DNA of 64,000 nucleotides from Neisseriaceae bacterium (lineage in GTDB: Bacteria; Pseudomonadota; Gammaproteobacteria; Burkholderiales; Chromobacteriaceae). Both the position numbers and the translations under genes were made by a program. The notes under the pieces are model-generated. The model saw only the letters and a program-made list of their open reading frames with translations. It made no database searches and was not told the origin of the DNA. Within the stretch, counting starts at the first letter, position 1, and every line of letters starts with the position of its first letter. Positions 44,898-54,920 of this stretch are shown here, piece by piece. The DNA lies in assembly GCA_027489245.1 (NCBI GenBank), contig JAIYAC010000008.1, forward strand, positions 81,806 to 145,805, written 5' to 3'.

Positions 44898-46684
44898 CGA
44901 GCGACCTCATCGCGTAGTGCTTTGCCTTGTGCAGTCAGGCGATAGCGCTGCTTGCTGCTGTTAGGCTTGTCAGGGATCGTCATTTCGACGAGATCCAATG
45001 CCAGCAAAGGCGTCAGCACTACCTCGCGGAACTTGCTCCTGTTGCTACGTCCGACCCACTGCATCAAGGTGGCAACATCGTGTTCATCGGTCATCTGCGC
45101 CAACACTGTGTGTTGCTCGGCACTTAGTCCCGGCTTGGTCCCAACCTGGCCCCGACTTGGTCCCGACTTGGTCTCAGCTAGATCGGTAGCCTGCGCTTGT
45201 GCCTCTTGGGCAAACCGCTGACGAATCGCCTCACGCACATGAAACTGCGTATCGCTAAGCTGATCGAGCAACTGTTGCCGCACCAGATGGTCGGCCACCG
45301 CCCGCGCCTGCTGGGAGGTACCGATGCCGAGGCTGCGGATCGCCGTAAGAGTGAGCGGCTCGCCCTCTGGCAGTGACAGCGCCAACGCCAGCGCATCCGC
45401 CTGCTCGGGCGTTAAATTGGTTCCCAAGGTCTGACGAAAGCGCAGCATGCTGTCGGTCACCAGCGGCTTGTTCACCAACACCAGCTCAAATTCCTTGCGT
45501 GCCTTGTCGTTTTTCAAGCGTGGCGGCGTGCGCCCCAGCTCGTGCCAGTTACGGAAAATGGCGCGAATGCCGGTACCAGCCTGATCCGACAGACCAATGC
45601 GGCGAAACGCCTTCACGATGGCCGGGTTGCGTACCTCTTTCTCGGTCGGGTCCAGCAACTCCGCCTCGGTGGCAAAGGCATCCCCGGGGTTCCAGAAAAC
45701 AGTGCGGTCGGTAAACAGCTTGATCGATGCCTTGCGCCCGTGGTCGCCGTAGTCCTGGTGGATCAGCAGGTTGATGGCCGCCTCGCGGAAGGCCACATAG
45801 TCGGGCGGATCATCGTTGCGGCGCAGCGTTGTTGGGTCAAGCGAGAACGGATGCTCGGCAATTCGCATATAGCGTGCCACCAAGCCCTGCCAGGTCTGAA
45901 AGATGTTCTCCTCGAATACATAGCGGTCGTGCCAGCGCTGCTCGGCCGACCATTTGTCAAAAGCGGTGTCGATGCGCTGATAGTCCAGCACAGGCCTGGG
46001 CAGGATTTGGCGCACGAAACGGGCTGTGCCAAACAGCAACACGCCCGCGCGGGTCGGGTGCAACTTGCCGCCTTGTTCGACCACAAAATTCCAGTTCAAC
46101 AGGAACGCAATCGGGTCGGTGATTTCGGCATGCTCGGGGTTGCGGCGGGCAAACTGCGCCTGGTACCACTTGACCGTCTCCAGATCGAAGCAGGACTCTG
46201 CAGCAAGCTCAGCCAGCACCGCGCCGTCGTAGCGATCCTGTGCCGCATCGCGCAGAAAGCGCTCCAGCTCACTTTGTGTGCATTGTTCGTCACCCGCACC
46301 ACGGCGCACGTAACTCTGTCGTGGATCACCCTTCAGGTAGAGCGGCTTGTCGGCGCGAGCCATCTCGGGCACATAAAAGGCGAACACATGCTTGCCATCA
46401 ACTTCAAAGCGATGTGCCTGGACCGCAATCACGCGGTTGAGCTTCTGTCCGCCGCGCAGCACCGCGAGAAAGTCGTTCTGCACCTTGTCCGGCTCTTCAA
46501 CGCCCGTCACCGCCAGGTTGTGATTGACCTCGCTAACGCCAAACACGAGCCAGCCACCAGCGGTGTTGGCAAAGGCAGAGACGGTTTTGTAGGCATCCTC
46601 GGGCACACCACGCTGGGCACGCTTGCACTCGAAGTCGTTCCACTCCAGGCCATTCAGCCGCGCCAGCAATTCCTCCTGATTCAT
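44894..46684 (-). CDS. AlbA_2/Schlafen plus GHKL-type ATP-binding protein inserted in the BREX operon
   Basis: 596 residues. Residues ~10-130 form an AlbA_2/Schlafen domain (WNDFECKRAQRGVPEDAYKTVSAFANTAGGWLVFG). Residues ~290-390 look like a RecG-type HATPase_c_4 domain (FREAAINLLIHQDYGDHG; FWNPGDAF; AGTGIRAI). The C terminus has two winged-helix segments. It lies between pglX and brxHII on the same transcript and overlaps brxHII by 4 bp; it is not a standard BREX-3 component. ATG 46684 was preferred to the TTG at 46687. Confidence 0.75.
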   Translation of the reverse strand: MNQEELLARLNGLEWNDFECKRAQRGVPEDAYKTVSAFANTAGGWLVFGVSEVNHNLAVTGVEEPDKVQNDFLAVLRGGQKLNRVIAVQAHRFEVDGKHVFAFYVPEMARADKPLYLKGDPRQSYVRRGAGDEQCTQSELERFLRDAAQDRYDGAVLAELAAESCFDLETVKWYQAQFARRNPEHAEITDPIAFLLNWNFVVEQGGKLHPTRAGVLLFGTARFVRQILPRPVLDYQRIDTAFDKWSAEQRWHDRYVFEENIFQTWQGLVARYMRIAEHPFSLDPTTLRRNDDPPDYVAFREAAINLLIHQDYGDHGRKASIKLFTDRTVFWNPGDAFATEAELLDPTEKEVRNPAIVKAFRRIGLSDQAGTGIRAIFRNWHELGRTPPRLKNDKARKEFELVLVNKPLVTDSMLRFRQTLGTNLTPEQADALALALSLPEGEPLTLTAIRSLGIGTSQQARAVADHLVRQQLLDQLSDTQFHVREAIRQRFAQEAQAQATDLAETKSGPSRGQVGTKPGLSAEQHTVLAQMTDEHDVATLMQWVGRSNRSKFREVVLTPLLALDLVEMTIPDKPNSSKQRYRLTAQGKALRDEVAR

Positions 46685-46706
46685 CAATCTACTCCACGTG
46701 GGGTCA

Positions 46707-49568
46707 TCAGACTCCGTCCTCGGTTCGGGTCAGTGCGAGGTCATAGAGGGTGAGCAGCTTCTCGTCCTCTTGCAGCGCTTCGTCGGGCACCTTCTTGGCG
46801 ATATCGATAATCGTCTGATAGTCCTTATTACCCCATGCGGCCCTGAAGCCAGCGCGCAGCGCTTCCAGGCGAAACTCCTTCAGACGGCGACCCGTAAATA
46901 CTCGATAGTGGTCAAACTCTTTGAGCAACGCCTTGTCGCGCTTCTTCTCCAAGTCCTGTGCTTTGTTCGGGTCGGGCACGTACCAGCGATCTTTGGCCTT
47001 GGCCACGAGGGCTGGGCTGTTCTTCTCCAAACCGCGCAAATCCTTGTGGTTGGTCGAGAGATAACTGTGAATTTGACTTGGAACCTCACCCGTGCCGTCG
47101 TACTGAATGAAGTTGTCTTCGAGCAGGGCGGCAAGTTCAGGCTTCGATTCGTGCTTCTTCCAACCTGCTCCGAGCTGGCTGATGAAGTCGGTGTGGACCT
47201 CTTGATAGGTTGACGGCCGACGCTTCAAAAAATCGGTCAACCAATCGATCGCGCTGCGCTCATCGGACACGAACATCTCCATCTGTGGAGCAATGGCAAC
47301 CTGCATGCGCTTCTTGTCGTACTCGGTGACCTGATCCGGCAGAAAGGTCATGCCGTCACGTTCCACGAATCGCTGTGTGAGGCCAGCTTGAAACTCATGG
47401 GTTGACATCGGAACCGGCACGTTGTGGCGGATGAACCAAGCCACCATGCGATCAAAAATGATTCTAGGATCGCGTTCAGCAATGAACTCGAGCGTGCTGT
47501 TTCTTACCTTAACCGTTGGCAGGTACTTCAAATGCGTTCGAACAAAATCCCAGACTGAATCTTCGCTTCCACCAGTCTTGGCGAATCGCTCTTCCAAACC
47601 ACCATTTGGCTTGTAAGCGGAAATGACCAGATCCTGTTTGACTGCAGTGGTCGTTGTTACCGCCTTGAAGCTTCCCTGTTTTTTATCGAGAGCCGAAACG
47701 TTCGCAACGACGAATCCAGCCTCTTGCAGTGACGTTTGGATGGTGTTCCATACAGATGCCTGGGTATTCGAAAATTCAACCGTCATCCATCTCCCTGGCT
47801 TCAGCTTTCGGAAAGCTTCTTTGAAGCAGATAGACATGAGTGATCGATAGTCATCAAGCGACTTTCCGTGAGAGCGGTTCTCAATAGCCTCAGGGGCAAT
47901 ATTGGTGAATACCTTGAGCCAGGCCTCCCAAAGAAAATTTAGCTCTGAATAGCTAATATTTGCGCCAAATGGTGGATCTACAAAAATGTAATCTAGGCTG
48001 TTATCGGGAATTAACGTTGTAGCGGTTGACCCCGTGAACACCAGCTGACGCGTGGTCTTGTCTCGTTTTCCAAGGTAAGAGGCTACGTCGGCAATCCGGT
48101 ACGAGATCATCTCTAAAACCGAATACTCAATTTGGTTGGATGGAACGTAGAGAGTTCCAGCCAAGATTCCAGCCGTCTTCGATAAATTTGTATTCAGGCG
48201 ACTGACCGCGATCTTGTGCATTTTGCTCGCACGTGGCAGCTGATCGCCGACCAAACATAGAAGCTGCCCCTCCATCGTCGACTTCTTTAGGTGGGCGCGC
48301 AGACTCGACAGCACCGCCAAATTCCGCTTGGTATAGAAGTGGTGGACATGGGTGATACCACTTGGATCATTTCTCCTCGACTCGCCGCCTTCCATCATTC
48401 GATCAGTCGGGCACCAGTTATCCAGTGGTTGATTCTCTATTTTTACTACGATCGCCTTATCGACGGCGTCGGGACGCTTTTCGAATCGCTTTTTTCCGAC
48501 GCTGTAGTTGACCATCACTGGCGCTTGTTTTGCCTGGCGAATGGGCTGTTTGGTTGCATCGTCAATCCTACTAACCCAGGCTCGCTCCATACCTCGCTTT
48601 GTGAGCTTTGACGAGCAGTGCGGGCAATCAAATTCATCACGTACAGCGCCAGCTTTCTCATCTACGGCTGCGTCCCAGAACACAACATCACCGGCGCACT
48701 CAGGGCAGGTAAAAACGTCAGACCATACGGTGTAGTTGATTCGACCTGTTGAGCAGATTTTCCTAAGATCCGGTCGATCTTCCGAGTCCACAAGACGCAT
48801 CGCATCTTCAATTTGTGCAGGTGTAGCAGCATGAAGAGTCTGATACATCCATCCGCACTCTCTCTCTACAGAAGCCAGCGATTTCTGAGCCTCCGATTCG
48901 AATGCAACGACATCAGCCGGCGTGTTGTAGTTGTAGGCAATGAAGCTCGCGGCCGGCGCCAGATCGTTCAGAATGGCTCGCCGAACTCCAATCTTTGAAA
49001 ATGGCTTCCATACCGAACGTCCATCTTCATTGCTCTGCTCGTAAATCGCGCCGTCCGGATCAACTCGAAACCCCATTGATTGCACGACCGAACGATCGCC
49101 GCACATTTGCGCTGCAACTCCAGTCATTCCTGTGCCGCAGAAGCCGTCGTAAATCAGATCTCCGGGCTGCGTGTAATGCAGGATGTACCGCATGATTGCC
49201 TTATGCGGAACTTTGGTGTGATAGCTGTGTGCGTTGTAAATCGGATCGTTCTTCCCTTCGCTGACATCAGCTGCGAAGGGCTCTTTGCTGTACGGAACAG
49301 AAGAGTCATACGGTTGTCCATAGTGCCGAACGAAATCCTCGATAAAGGGATTTGGGCAGGCGGTGTAATACGGTGGATCAGATAGCGCGAGGATGTCTTC
49401 GTCCGACCCAATAGGAAAGCCTTCGATCTTCCGGAACTCGGAGTCTTTGAGTTTCTCGGCTAGCAACTTCAGGTAATGGTCGCGGCGAGCCTCATCACTC
49501 GGGAATGTTTGCCCGAGGCATTCAACCGGGCCGGACTTGGCCGCGTGGTTCTGGAAAAGATCACTCAT
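46707..49568 (-). CDS. pglX: BREX type 3 DNA methyltransferase PglXI
   Basis: 953 residues. The catalytic DPPY (LSDPPYYTACPNPF, residues 64-67) precedes the AdoMet motif (LIYDGFCGTGMTGVAA, ~140), the beta-type order of N6-adenine methylases. A second DPPF (FVDPPFGANISYSE) and a zinc-ribbon pair (CPECAG...CPHCSS) follow. It should modify one strand of the BREX recognition site to mark host DNA. GC and codon use are lower than in the neighbouring genes, so it may have a separate history. It is 48 bp from brxC. Confidence 0.88.
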   Translation of the reverse strand: MSDLFQNHAAKSGPVECLGQTFPSDEARRDHYLKLLAEKLKDSEFRKIEGFPIGSDEDILALSDPPYYTACPNPFIEDFVRHYGQPYDSSVPYSKEPFAADVSEGKNDPIYNAHSYHTKVPHKAIMRYILHYTQPGDLIYDGFCGTGMTGVAAQMCGDRSVVQSMGFRVDPDGAIYEQSNEDGRSVWKPFSKIGVRRAILNDLAPAASFIAYNYNTPADVVAFESEAQKSLASVERECGWMYQTLHAATPAQIEDAMRLVDSEDRPDLRKICSTGRINYTVWSDVFTCPECAGDVVFWDAAVDEKAGAVRDEFDCPHCSSKLTKRGMERAWVSRIDDATKQPIRQAKQAPVMVNYSVGKKRFEKRPDAVDKAIVVKIENQPLDNWCPTDRMMEGGESRRNDPSGITHVHHFYTKRNLAVLSSLRAHLKKSTMEGQLLCLVGDQLPRASKMHKIAVSRLNTNLSKTAGILAGTLYVPSNQIEYSVLEMISYRIADVASYLGKRDKTTRQLVFTGSTATTLIPDNSLDYIFVDPPFGANISYSELNFLWEAWLKVFTNIAPEAIENRSHGKSLDDYRSLMSICFKEAFRKLKPGRWMTVEFSNTQASVWNTIQTSLQEAGFVVANVSALDKKQGSFKAVTTTTAVKQDLVISAYKPNGGLEERFAKTGGSEDSVWDFVRTHLKYLPTVKVRNSTLEFIAERDPRIIFDRMVAWFIRHNVPVPMSTHEFQAGLTQRFVERDGMTFLPDQVTEYDKKRMQVAIAPQMEMFVSDERSAIDWLTDFLKRRPSTYQEVHTDFISQLGAGWKKHESKPELAALLEDNFIQYDGTGEVPSQIHSYLSTNHKDLRGLEKNSPALVAKAKDRWYVPDPNKAQDLEKKRDKALLKEFDHYRVFTGRRLKEFRLEALRAGFRAAWGNKDYQTIIDIAKKVPDEALQEDEKLLTLYDLALTRTEDGV

Positions 49569-49616
49569 CAGTCGTTCCTCAAATTCTTTTTGTCATGATC
49601 GGGTGGTCACGGCGTA

Positions 49617-52600
49617 TCACTCGATCACGAAGCGCAGCTTGGTGGCATCCTTGCCCTTGCAACGCTCGTTCATGAAGGTGTCGAAGCGCTTGCGGAGGTC
49701 GTCCGGCGTGGCTGGTGAGCCGCCTTGCAGCAGCGCCTGCTTGATCTCGTCGCCCTTGACCGCGATCTTCTCCAGCCCTGACAGCGCCTCCTGCACGGCG
49801 TTGGCGAACTCGCTGGTCATCGGGTCCGGCAGCTTGCGTGAAGCCAGGAAGACGTCGATCAGCTTCTTGGACGCGGGCGGCAGCAGGCCCAGGCTGTCCT
49901 GCGTGAACGGGTCTTCCAGATTCTCCAACAGGGTCTGCTGCCAGTTGGTCACCAATGTGTCCAGATCGTCGTCCAGCTTGTGCAGGCGGTTGGCCGCCGG
50001 GATCAGTTCCAACTGCTCGGCGGACGGGCGGAACTGGCAGTGCGGGCAGACGGCTGCGGTGACCAGCGTTGGCTCATCCAGTGATGAACAACTCTTCAGG
50101 CCGTTGAGGGACTCCTCGAAGGCGGTGAGCTGGCTGGTGGGCATCAGTGACACGCCGGCCAATACGCGCAGCGCCAGCAGGCGGTCGTCCTTGCGCAGGG
50201 CGTTGCGGGTCTTGTCCTCCGCTACACCGAGCCGCGCCTTGCTGTGGCTGGCGATGTAGGCGGTGATGTAGTCCTTCTTGAGCTGGTTCAGCGTCTGCCG
50301 GTATTCGGCGGCGTGCTCGGCCGTGCGGTCCTGGCTCAGCTTCTCCTGCAGCGCCTTGCGTGCGGCCTCGGCCTGTTTCACCCACGGGTGCTCGGCAGGC
50401 AGCACCATCTCGGCCTGCGAGAGGTAAGACGCCGTGCTGCCCAGCTCGACCACCAACTCAAGCAAGCGCTCGACGGCGGCCAGGACTTCCAGGTTCTTTT
50501 TCTGGCCGTCGAGGTCTTCTTGCGTGACACGCAGGTTCTTGAGTTTGCCGACGGTGTTGTACGGCGCCAGCGACTCGGTGAATTTCTTCAGCGAATCTAG
50601 CCGGGCGTGCCAGTCTTTGGCTTCTTCCTCGCGCAGCAGGTTCTGGCCCCAGAAACCGAGCTTGCCTTGCTGCAGGTCGGAACCGGCCTTGAGCACACGC
50701 GGTACCAGTGCACTGACCTTCTCCTGCAGCTTGATCACCGGCTCGGTGTCGCCCTGGCTGGCCTTTTGGGCGAGACCGGACGGCAGGTCGAACAACTCGA
50801 ATAGGGCACGCAGCACCGCGAGGTTGATCTCCTTGGGCGCCTCGACGTGCTTGAACTGCTTGAGCTCTTCAATGGAGCGCTCAGCCAGTTGCCCCAGCTT
50901 GCCGGAGTCGATCTTGTCGCCGGTGATCGACAGCACGATGTCGCCGGAGTAGACCAAGCCGCCCAGCACAGTCACCAGCAGATCGGGCTCCAGCCGGTAT
51001 TTGATGGGCGCGAAATACTCGACGTCCGACGTTCCCGAGAGCAGTTCGCTGCGGTTGAGCACCTGGCCGTGGCCCTTGGCCTTGAGGCGGTTCAGCACCT
51101 CCTGCGCGTAGCGCGAGTTGGCCGGGTCGACGCGATCGCCGTCGAGCAACTCCAGGGCATCGAGGATGGCTGCCGCATCCTTGGTGCGAGTGCCGCCGGC
51201 CAGTGCACGCAGCGCGTTACCAATCAGCTGCTTACGGTTAGCCTCAGTCACCAGCACCGAGAAAGTGGGGTATTCCGGCGAGAGATCGACGAAGCGCTGT
51301 CCGAGCACCAGGCCGGAGATGACGTTCACCACATCGCGGAAGTTAATGCGCTCGTCGGCGCCCAGCCGCGCACGGTCACGCAGCGACACGCCTTTGGCCC
51401 ACTCCTGCAGGTTCTTTTTCTTGCCCTGGTAGGTGACCTCGAAGGCGGTCATTTGCTTTTCCTGCAGCCACTTGCTCATGGCACGCAGGAAGTCTTGCGC
51501 CTTGGATAGGTAGATGGTCTTGGCGCCGCCGCTGGCGGTGGAGGCCAAATCCAGCGCTGCCGCGTAGGACGACAGATGTCGCTTGAGATCGTCGTCCAGG
51601 CCCGTGAGGCGGAAGAACACTTCGTCCGACAGGCTGTTGTCGGTGAACTTCGGCTTGTCGAAGGGCTGGATGAAGTAGACGTAGAAGTCGCGTTCCGGCT
51701 GCGCCGTGGGGCGATCGTTCGGGGCACCGAAGAACAGGTAGCCCATGCGTTCGACACGGCGTTCCTGCCATTCGAGCTGGTACTGCCAGATCTGAAAGCC
51801 GGGATAGCGCAGATCGTCGCTGCACTCCATCAGTGCCTTGACGGCGCTGTAGTAGGCACGATCTAGCGCGTCGTCGGACAGGGCTTCGGCGCGCTTCTCG
51901 ATCTGCGCGTCGTAGTCGATGTCTTTCTTGAGGTCGAGGTAGTACTGCTCGGTGCCCGGCGCCTTAGAGATGAACTGGCCGTTGACGGTCTTCAGCACTT
52001 CCCGCAGCACGGTTTGGACCATCGACAGCAGGTTCTCGGCCGGATCGTCCGGCATGTCCTCCACGCCCGGCTGGAACAGACAAAGGGCGTCGCGCAGCTC
52101 GGCAGCTGTGGGGCCAATGGGCACATGGATGTCCCCGCCCGTGGTCAGCCGGTGGACGGCCAGCGCATTGATGACTCGCAGCGCCATTGGCTTGTAGGCC
52201 GGACGTGTGAAGGCTTGCTGCACGCGGGATTCCAGCACCTCGGACACCCGCATGACTTCCTTGATATTGGGGTCAGCGCGCAGGACCGAGTTGGCCTTGA
52301 TGGTGTTCCAGAAGCTCTCGTAGCTGATGAACAGCGGCCGATCGGTGGGCACGTCTTGGTCCAGGATGGCCAGCATGGCGGACTCAATGGTCTTGAGTGC
52401 GCCTCGCTTCTCAGTGAAGTGGATCTGCTCGAAGGTCTTCAGGTAGTCGGGGTGAACCGGGAACAGCCGCACGTACTCGTCCATGCGCTCGTTCATCGAG
52501 CCATAGAACTTGGCGAACGGCGTCAGGTATTCGCGGATCTTGTTTTGCTGGTCAGCCGTCTTCTTGAGCAAGCGCGCAGAGACGACGAAGCTGACGTCCT

Positions 52601-53357
52601 GGCGGTCGATCAGGATCTGGGTGAAGCGCTCGTTGACGCGGCGCATGCTGTCGGCGACGTGCTGGAAGCGCACGCTGTCGAAAATGGCCTCCTGCACGCC
52701 AGCCACGAAGCGGAATTTCAGGTGTTTGGTGACTTCGCCAATCTGACGGAGGATGGCCAAGTCCTGGACCAGCTCGTGGTCGCGGCGGGACTGCAGGTAC
52801 TCCAGGAACTCATCGACAACGAGCAGCACGCCCTGATCCGGGAATTTCTCCGCGAACGCGGCCATCATCTCCTCGAAGGAGTCCTTGTTGTTTAGCTCCT
52901 TGTCGGCGGTCGGGAAGGAGTAGTCGACACCGAGCTTTTCGAGAAAACGCTCAAGCTGTAGGGTAATGATCTGGCGCAGCGGCATCTGCAGGCCACCCAC
53001 CTCGATGCGCAGCACCTTGAAGCGGCCAGCGATCGGGGCAACCGCCTCGGCGACCTTGTTATGGCGGATCATCGGTGCGTAGGCGGCGTCTTCAGCCACC
53101 AACGACAGCACCGACATCAAGTGCGATTTACCGGTGCCGTAGTTACCGACGATGAGCACGCCCTTGTGATCGACCGACTCGTCGAAGCTGAGCTGGGGAA
53201 CCATGAGCTTGGAGATCCGCTCGGCCATGTCGTCGGAGATGACGTAGGTCGCGACGAGCTTCTTGGCTTCGTCTGGGCGCCCGGCATCGAGCAGCTGAAT
53301 GACTGACTCGATCTGCTCGAACTGAATCAGATCTCCGTATTTCATGTTCTTGGCCAT
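49617..53357 (-). CDS. brxC: BREX P-loop protein BrxC (type 3, DUF6079-like)
   Basis: 1,246 residues. N-terminal AAA+ ATPase: Walker A GNYGTGKSHL (71-80) and Walker B LLVVDEFLEYLQS. The rest is long and helical, with a C-terminal CPHCQFRPS pair-like motif and coiled-coil stretches. BrxC (PglY) is a core component of all BREX systems. ATG 53357 follows GGGGAAGAGAG and was preferred to the TTG at 53384. Confidence 0.9.
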   Translation of the reverse strand: MAKNMKYGDLIQFEQIESVIQLLDAGRPDEAKKLVATYVISDDMAERISKLMVPQLSFDESVDHKGVLIVGNYGTGKSHLMSVLSLVAEDAAYAPMIRHNKVAEAVAPIAGRFKVLRIEVGGLQMPLRQIITLQLERFLEKLGVDYSFPTADKELNNKDSFEEMMAAFAEKFPDQGVLLVVDEFLEYLQSRRDHELVQDLAILRQIGEVTKHLKFRFVAGVQEAIFDSVRFQHVADSMRRVNERFTQILIDRQDVSFVVSARLLKKTADQQNKIREYLTPFAKFYGSMNERMDEYVRLFPVHPDYLKTFEQIHFTEKRGALKTIESAMLAILDQDVPTDRPLFISYESFWNTIKANSVLRADPNIKEVMRVSEVLESRVQQAFTRPAYKPMALRVINALAVHRLTTGGDIHVPIGPTAAELRDALCLFQPGVEDMPDDPAENLLSMVQTVLREVLKTVNGQFISKAPGTEQYYLDLKKDIDYDAQIEKRAEALSDDALDRAYYSAVKALMECSDDLRYPGFQIWQYQLEWQERRVERMGYLFFGAPNDRPTAQPERDFYVYFIQPFDKPKFTDNSLSDEVFFRLTGLDDDLKRHLSSYAAALDLASTASGGAKTIYLSKAQDFLRAMSKWLQEKQMTAFEVTYQGKKKNLQEWAKGVSLRDRARLGADERINFRDVVNVISGLVLGQRFVDLSPEYPTFSVLVTEANRKQLIGNALRALAGGTRTKDAAAILDALELLDGDRVDPANSRYAQEVLNRLKAKGHGQVLNRSELLSGTSDVEYFAPIKYRLEPDLLVTVLGGLVYSGDIVLSITGDKIDSGKLGQLAERSIEELKQFKHVEAPKEINLAVLRALFELFDLPSGLAQKASQGDTEPVIKLQEKVSALVPRVLKAGSDLQQGKLGFWGQNLLREEEAKDWHARLDSLKKFTESLAPYNTVGKLKNLRVTQEDLDGQKKNLEVLAAVERLLELVVELGSTASYLSQAEMVLPAEHPWVKQAEAARKALQEKLSQDRTAEHAAEYRQTLNQLKKDYITAYIASHSKARLGVAEDKTRNALRKDDRLLALRVLAGVSLMPTSQLTAFEESLNGLKSCSSLDEPTLVTAAVCPHCQFRPSAEQLELIPAANRLHKLDDDLDTLVTNWQQTLLENLEDPFTQDSLGLLPPASKKLIDVFLASRKLPDPMTSEFANAVQEALSGLEKIAVKGDEIKQALLQGGSPATPDDLRKRFDTFMNERCKGKDATKLRFVIE

Positions 53358-53380
53358 ATGGCTCTCTCTTCCCCGTAGCT

Positions 53381-53842
53381 TCAAATTTCGAGTACGACCA
53401 CGCCGTCGCGGCTGTAGTCACGATGTTCTGGGTGGCTCATGTCCGCGTACACCAAGCGGTCGCCGCGCAGCTCGCCCGGCCAGACGGCCACGACGCGTTT
53501 GGAATGAGCCAGCCGCCTGACGAGGTCAAGCGGGTTGATCTGCAGGCTGGGCTCGAACAACAACTCGAGGTTGTCGAGCAACAGCGGATCTTCAGCGCGT
53601 TCCCTGTCCGCGATCTCCCGCAGGAGCTCACCGGCAGAGAAACCACGCTTACTGCTTGGCGTAGCGGCCAGACGGCGTCCCAGCTCGAGGCCAACGTTGA
53701 GCGGCTCGATATTGAGCTTGGCGCCCAATTGGCGGAGCAGTTGGGTTTTGCCACTGCGGCTGGGGCCGACCAGCAGGATCAACTTGCTGTTGAGCTCACC
53801 GATTTCGCCGATGAGTCGTTCGAGTTTTGCGAGCATGCTCAT
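53381..53842 (-). CDS. brxF: BREX type 3 P-loop protein BrxF
   Basis: 153 residues: Walker A VGPSRSGKTQLL (26-37), followed by RAEDPLLLDNLELLFEP with the Walker B-like LLLDN, and HSKRVVAVWPGE. The small P-loop protein BrxF is the signature of type 3. It lies 4 bp after the WYL regulator and directly before brxC. Confidence 0.9.
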   Translation of the reverse strand: MSMLAKLERLIGEIGELNSKLILLVGPSRSGKTQLLRQLGAKLNIEPLNVGLELGRRLAATPSSKRGFSAGELLREIADRERAEDPLLLDNLELLFEPSLQINPLDLVRRLAHSKRVVAVWPGELRGDRLVYADMSHPEHRDYSRDGVVVLEI

Positions 53843-53846
53843 CCCC

Positions 53847-54761
53847 TCAGTCCGTCTCGGCTTCGAGCCGTTGTTGATCGGGGGATCGGTAGCCCGGCGC
53901 CAGCACGGCGTTGCGCACGCCGTAGATGGCCAGGTGGTCCTTCAGCCACAACCGATACTCGTGCCCGCGCAAGCTGTGGTCGGGCGTGCAGTCCACACTC
54001 CATTGGCGAAGGATGTAGCCGGCTGTGGCTGCACGCAGCTTCATCCGCAGCACGCCACCCTGCATGCTGTAGTCCATCTCGGTGATCTCTGGCCTAGGCT
54101 GGTCTGGGTGTGGCACCAACTCCAGTTCGACGATCCGGGTCCACTGAATGTCTTGATCGCTCATCTCGTGGGGCGCCACTGGCTGCTCCTTGAGCAGCAC
54201 GGGGCGTTTGATCCGGGTGATGACGAAATCCCGGAATTCCTGCGACTTCCGGTCGAAGGCGCGGACGTGCCAACGGAGGCCGTTGTCGATCAGCGCGAAC
54301 GGGACGATCTCCCGCTCGGTGAGGCCACTGGAGATGGAGTGGTACTCGATGCCGAGCGGACACTCCTGATGGATCGCCCGGGTCACGCTCGCCAGCACAT
54401 CCAGATCCGGATGCGTGAGCCGTGACGGGCTCTCGCTGGCTACCCACGCCTTGAGCCGCATCGGCTCACCGTCGCCAAAGCCCTGAGTCAGCCACGACAG
54501 CACCCGCTCCGGTGGAAAGTCGAAGACGGGCCGGAAGTCCGGCCCCAGGACGTAGGACTTGCCCTTGGGGTCGTAGTCGATGTTGCCCGGGGCCAACTCT
54601 TTGTACAGCGCCAGATCCCTGGAGGCGGCGGCCGACTGGATGCCAAACCGCGAGACCAAGTCATGGCGGCGCATCTCCCCAATGAAGCGCACGCGCAACT
54701 CCACGAACGCGAGCCGGTCGCGTTGTGGCTGGGTTAGATCTGCAAGCTGTTCGTTCGACAT
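53847..54761 (-). CDS. WYL-domain transcription regulator (BrxR-like)
   Basis: 304 residues. N-terminal winged helix-turn-helix (AFVELRVRFIGEMRRHDLVSRFGIQSAAASRDLALY), a WYL domain at ~125-205 (GIEYHSISSGLTEREIVPFALIDNGLRWHVRAFD) and a C-terminal extension. WYL proteins of the BrxR type repress BREX and other defence operons and respond to small ligands or DNA ends. It is the first gene of the operon, so it probably regulates its own promoter at 54,812-54,840. Confidence 0.85.
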   Translation of the reverse strand: MSNEQLADLTQPQRDRLAFVELRVRFIGEMRRHDLVSRFGIQSAAASRDLALYKELAPGNIDYDPKGKSYVLGPDFRPVFDFPPERVLSWLTQGFGDGEPMRLKAWVASESPSRLTHPDLDVLASVTRAIHQECPLGIEYHSISSGLTEREIVPFALIDNGLRWHVRAFDRKSQEFRDFVITRIKRPVLLKEQPVAPHEMSDQDIQWTRIVELELVPHPDQPRPEITEMDYSMQGGVLRMKLRAATAGYILRQWSVDCTPDHSLRGHEYRLWLKDHLAIYGVRNAVLAPGYRSPDQQRLEAETD

Positions 54762-54811
54762 CCTGGCTAGCTCGTTCGGGTTAGCGAATGCTTGTACAGT
54801 TTATTGCGGAA

Positions 54812-54840
54812 AGTATATGGTCCGCCCTAAAATCTGTCCA
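54812..54840 (-). promoter_or_regulatory. Sigma-70 promoter of the BREX operon
   Basis: On the minus strand TGGACA (54835-54840) and TATACT (54812-54817) are separated by 17 bp; the start codon of the regulator is 51 bp downstream. A TTGTACA at about 54,792 could be part of an operator. No other gene lies in 54,762-54,920. Confidence 0.65.
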
Positions 54841-54920
54841 TTGATCCATTTTAATTTTCATGTACGTCGCATTGTGATAACCACTAGTGACGCGGCGATA
54901 AAAAGATCCGTACGGGCGCC

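Noticed and set aside
43404..44945. 513-codon plus-strand ORF antisense to the BREX helicase
   Set aside because: It is the GC-driven mirror of a gene with complete helicase motifs; it has no domain signatures itself.
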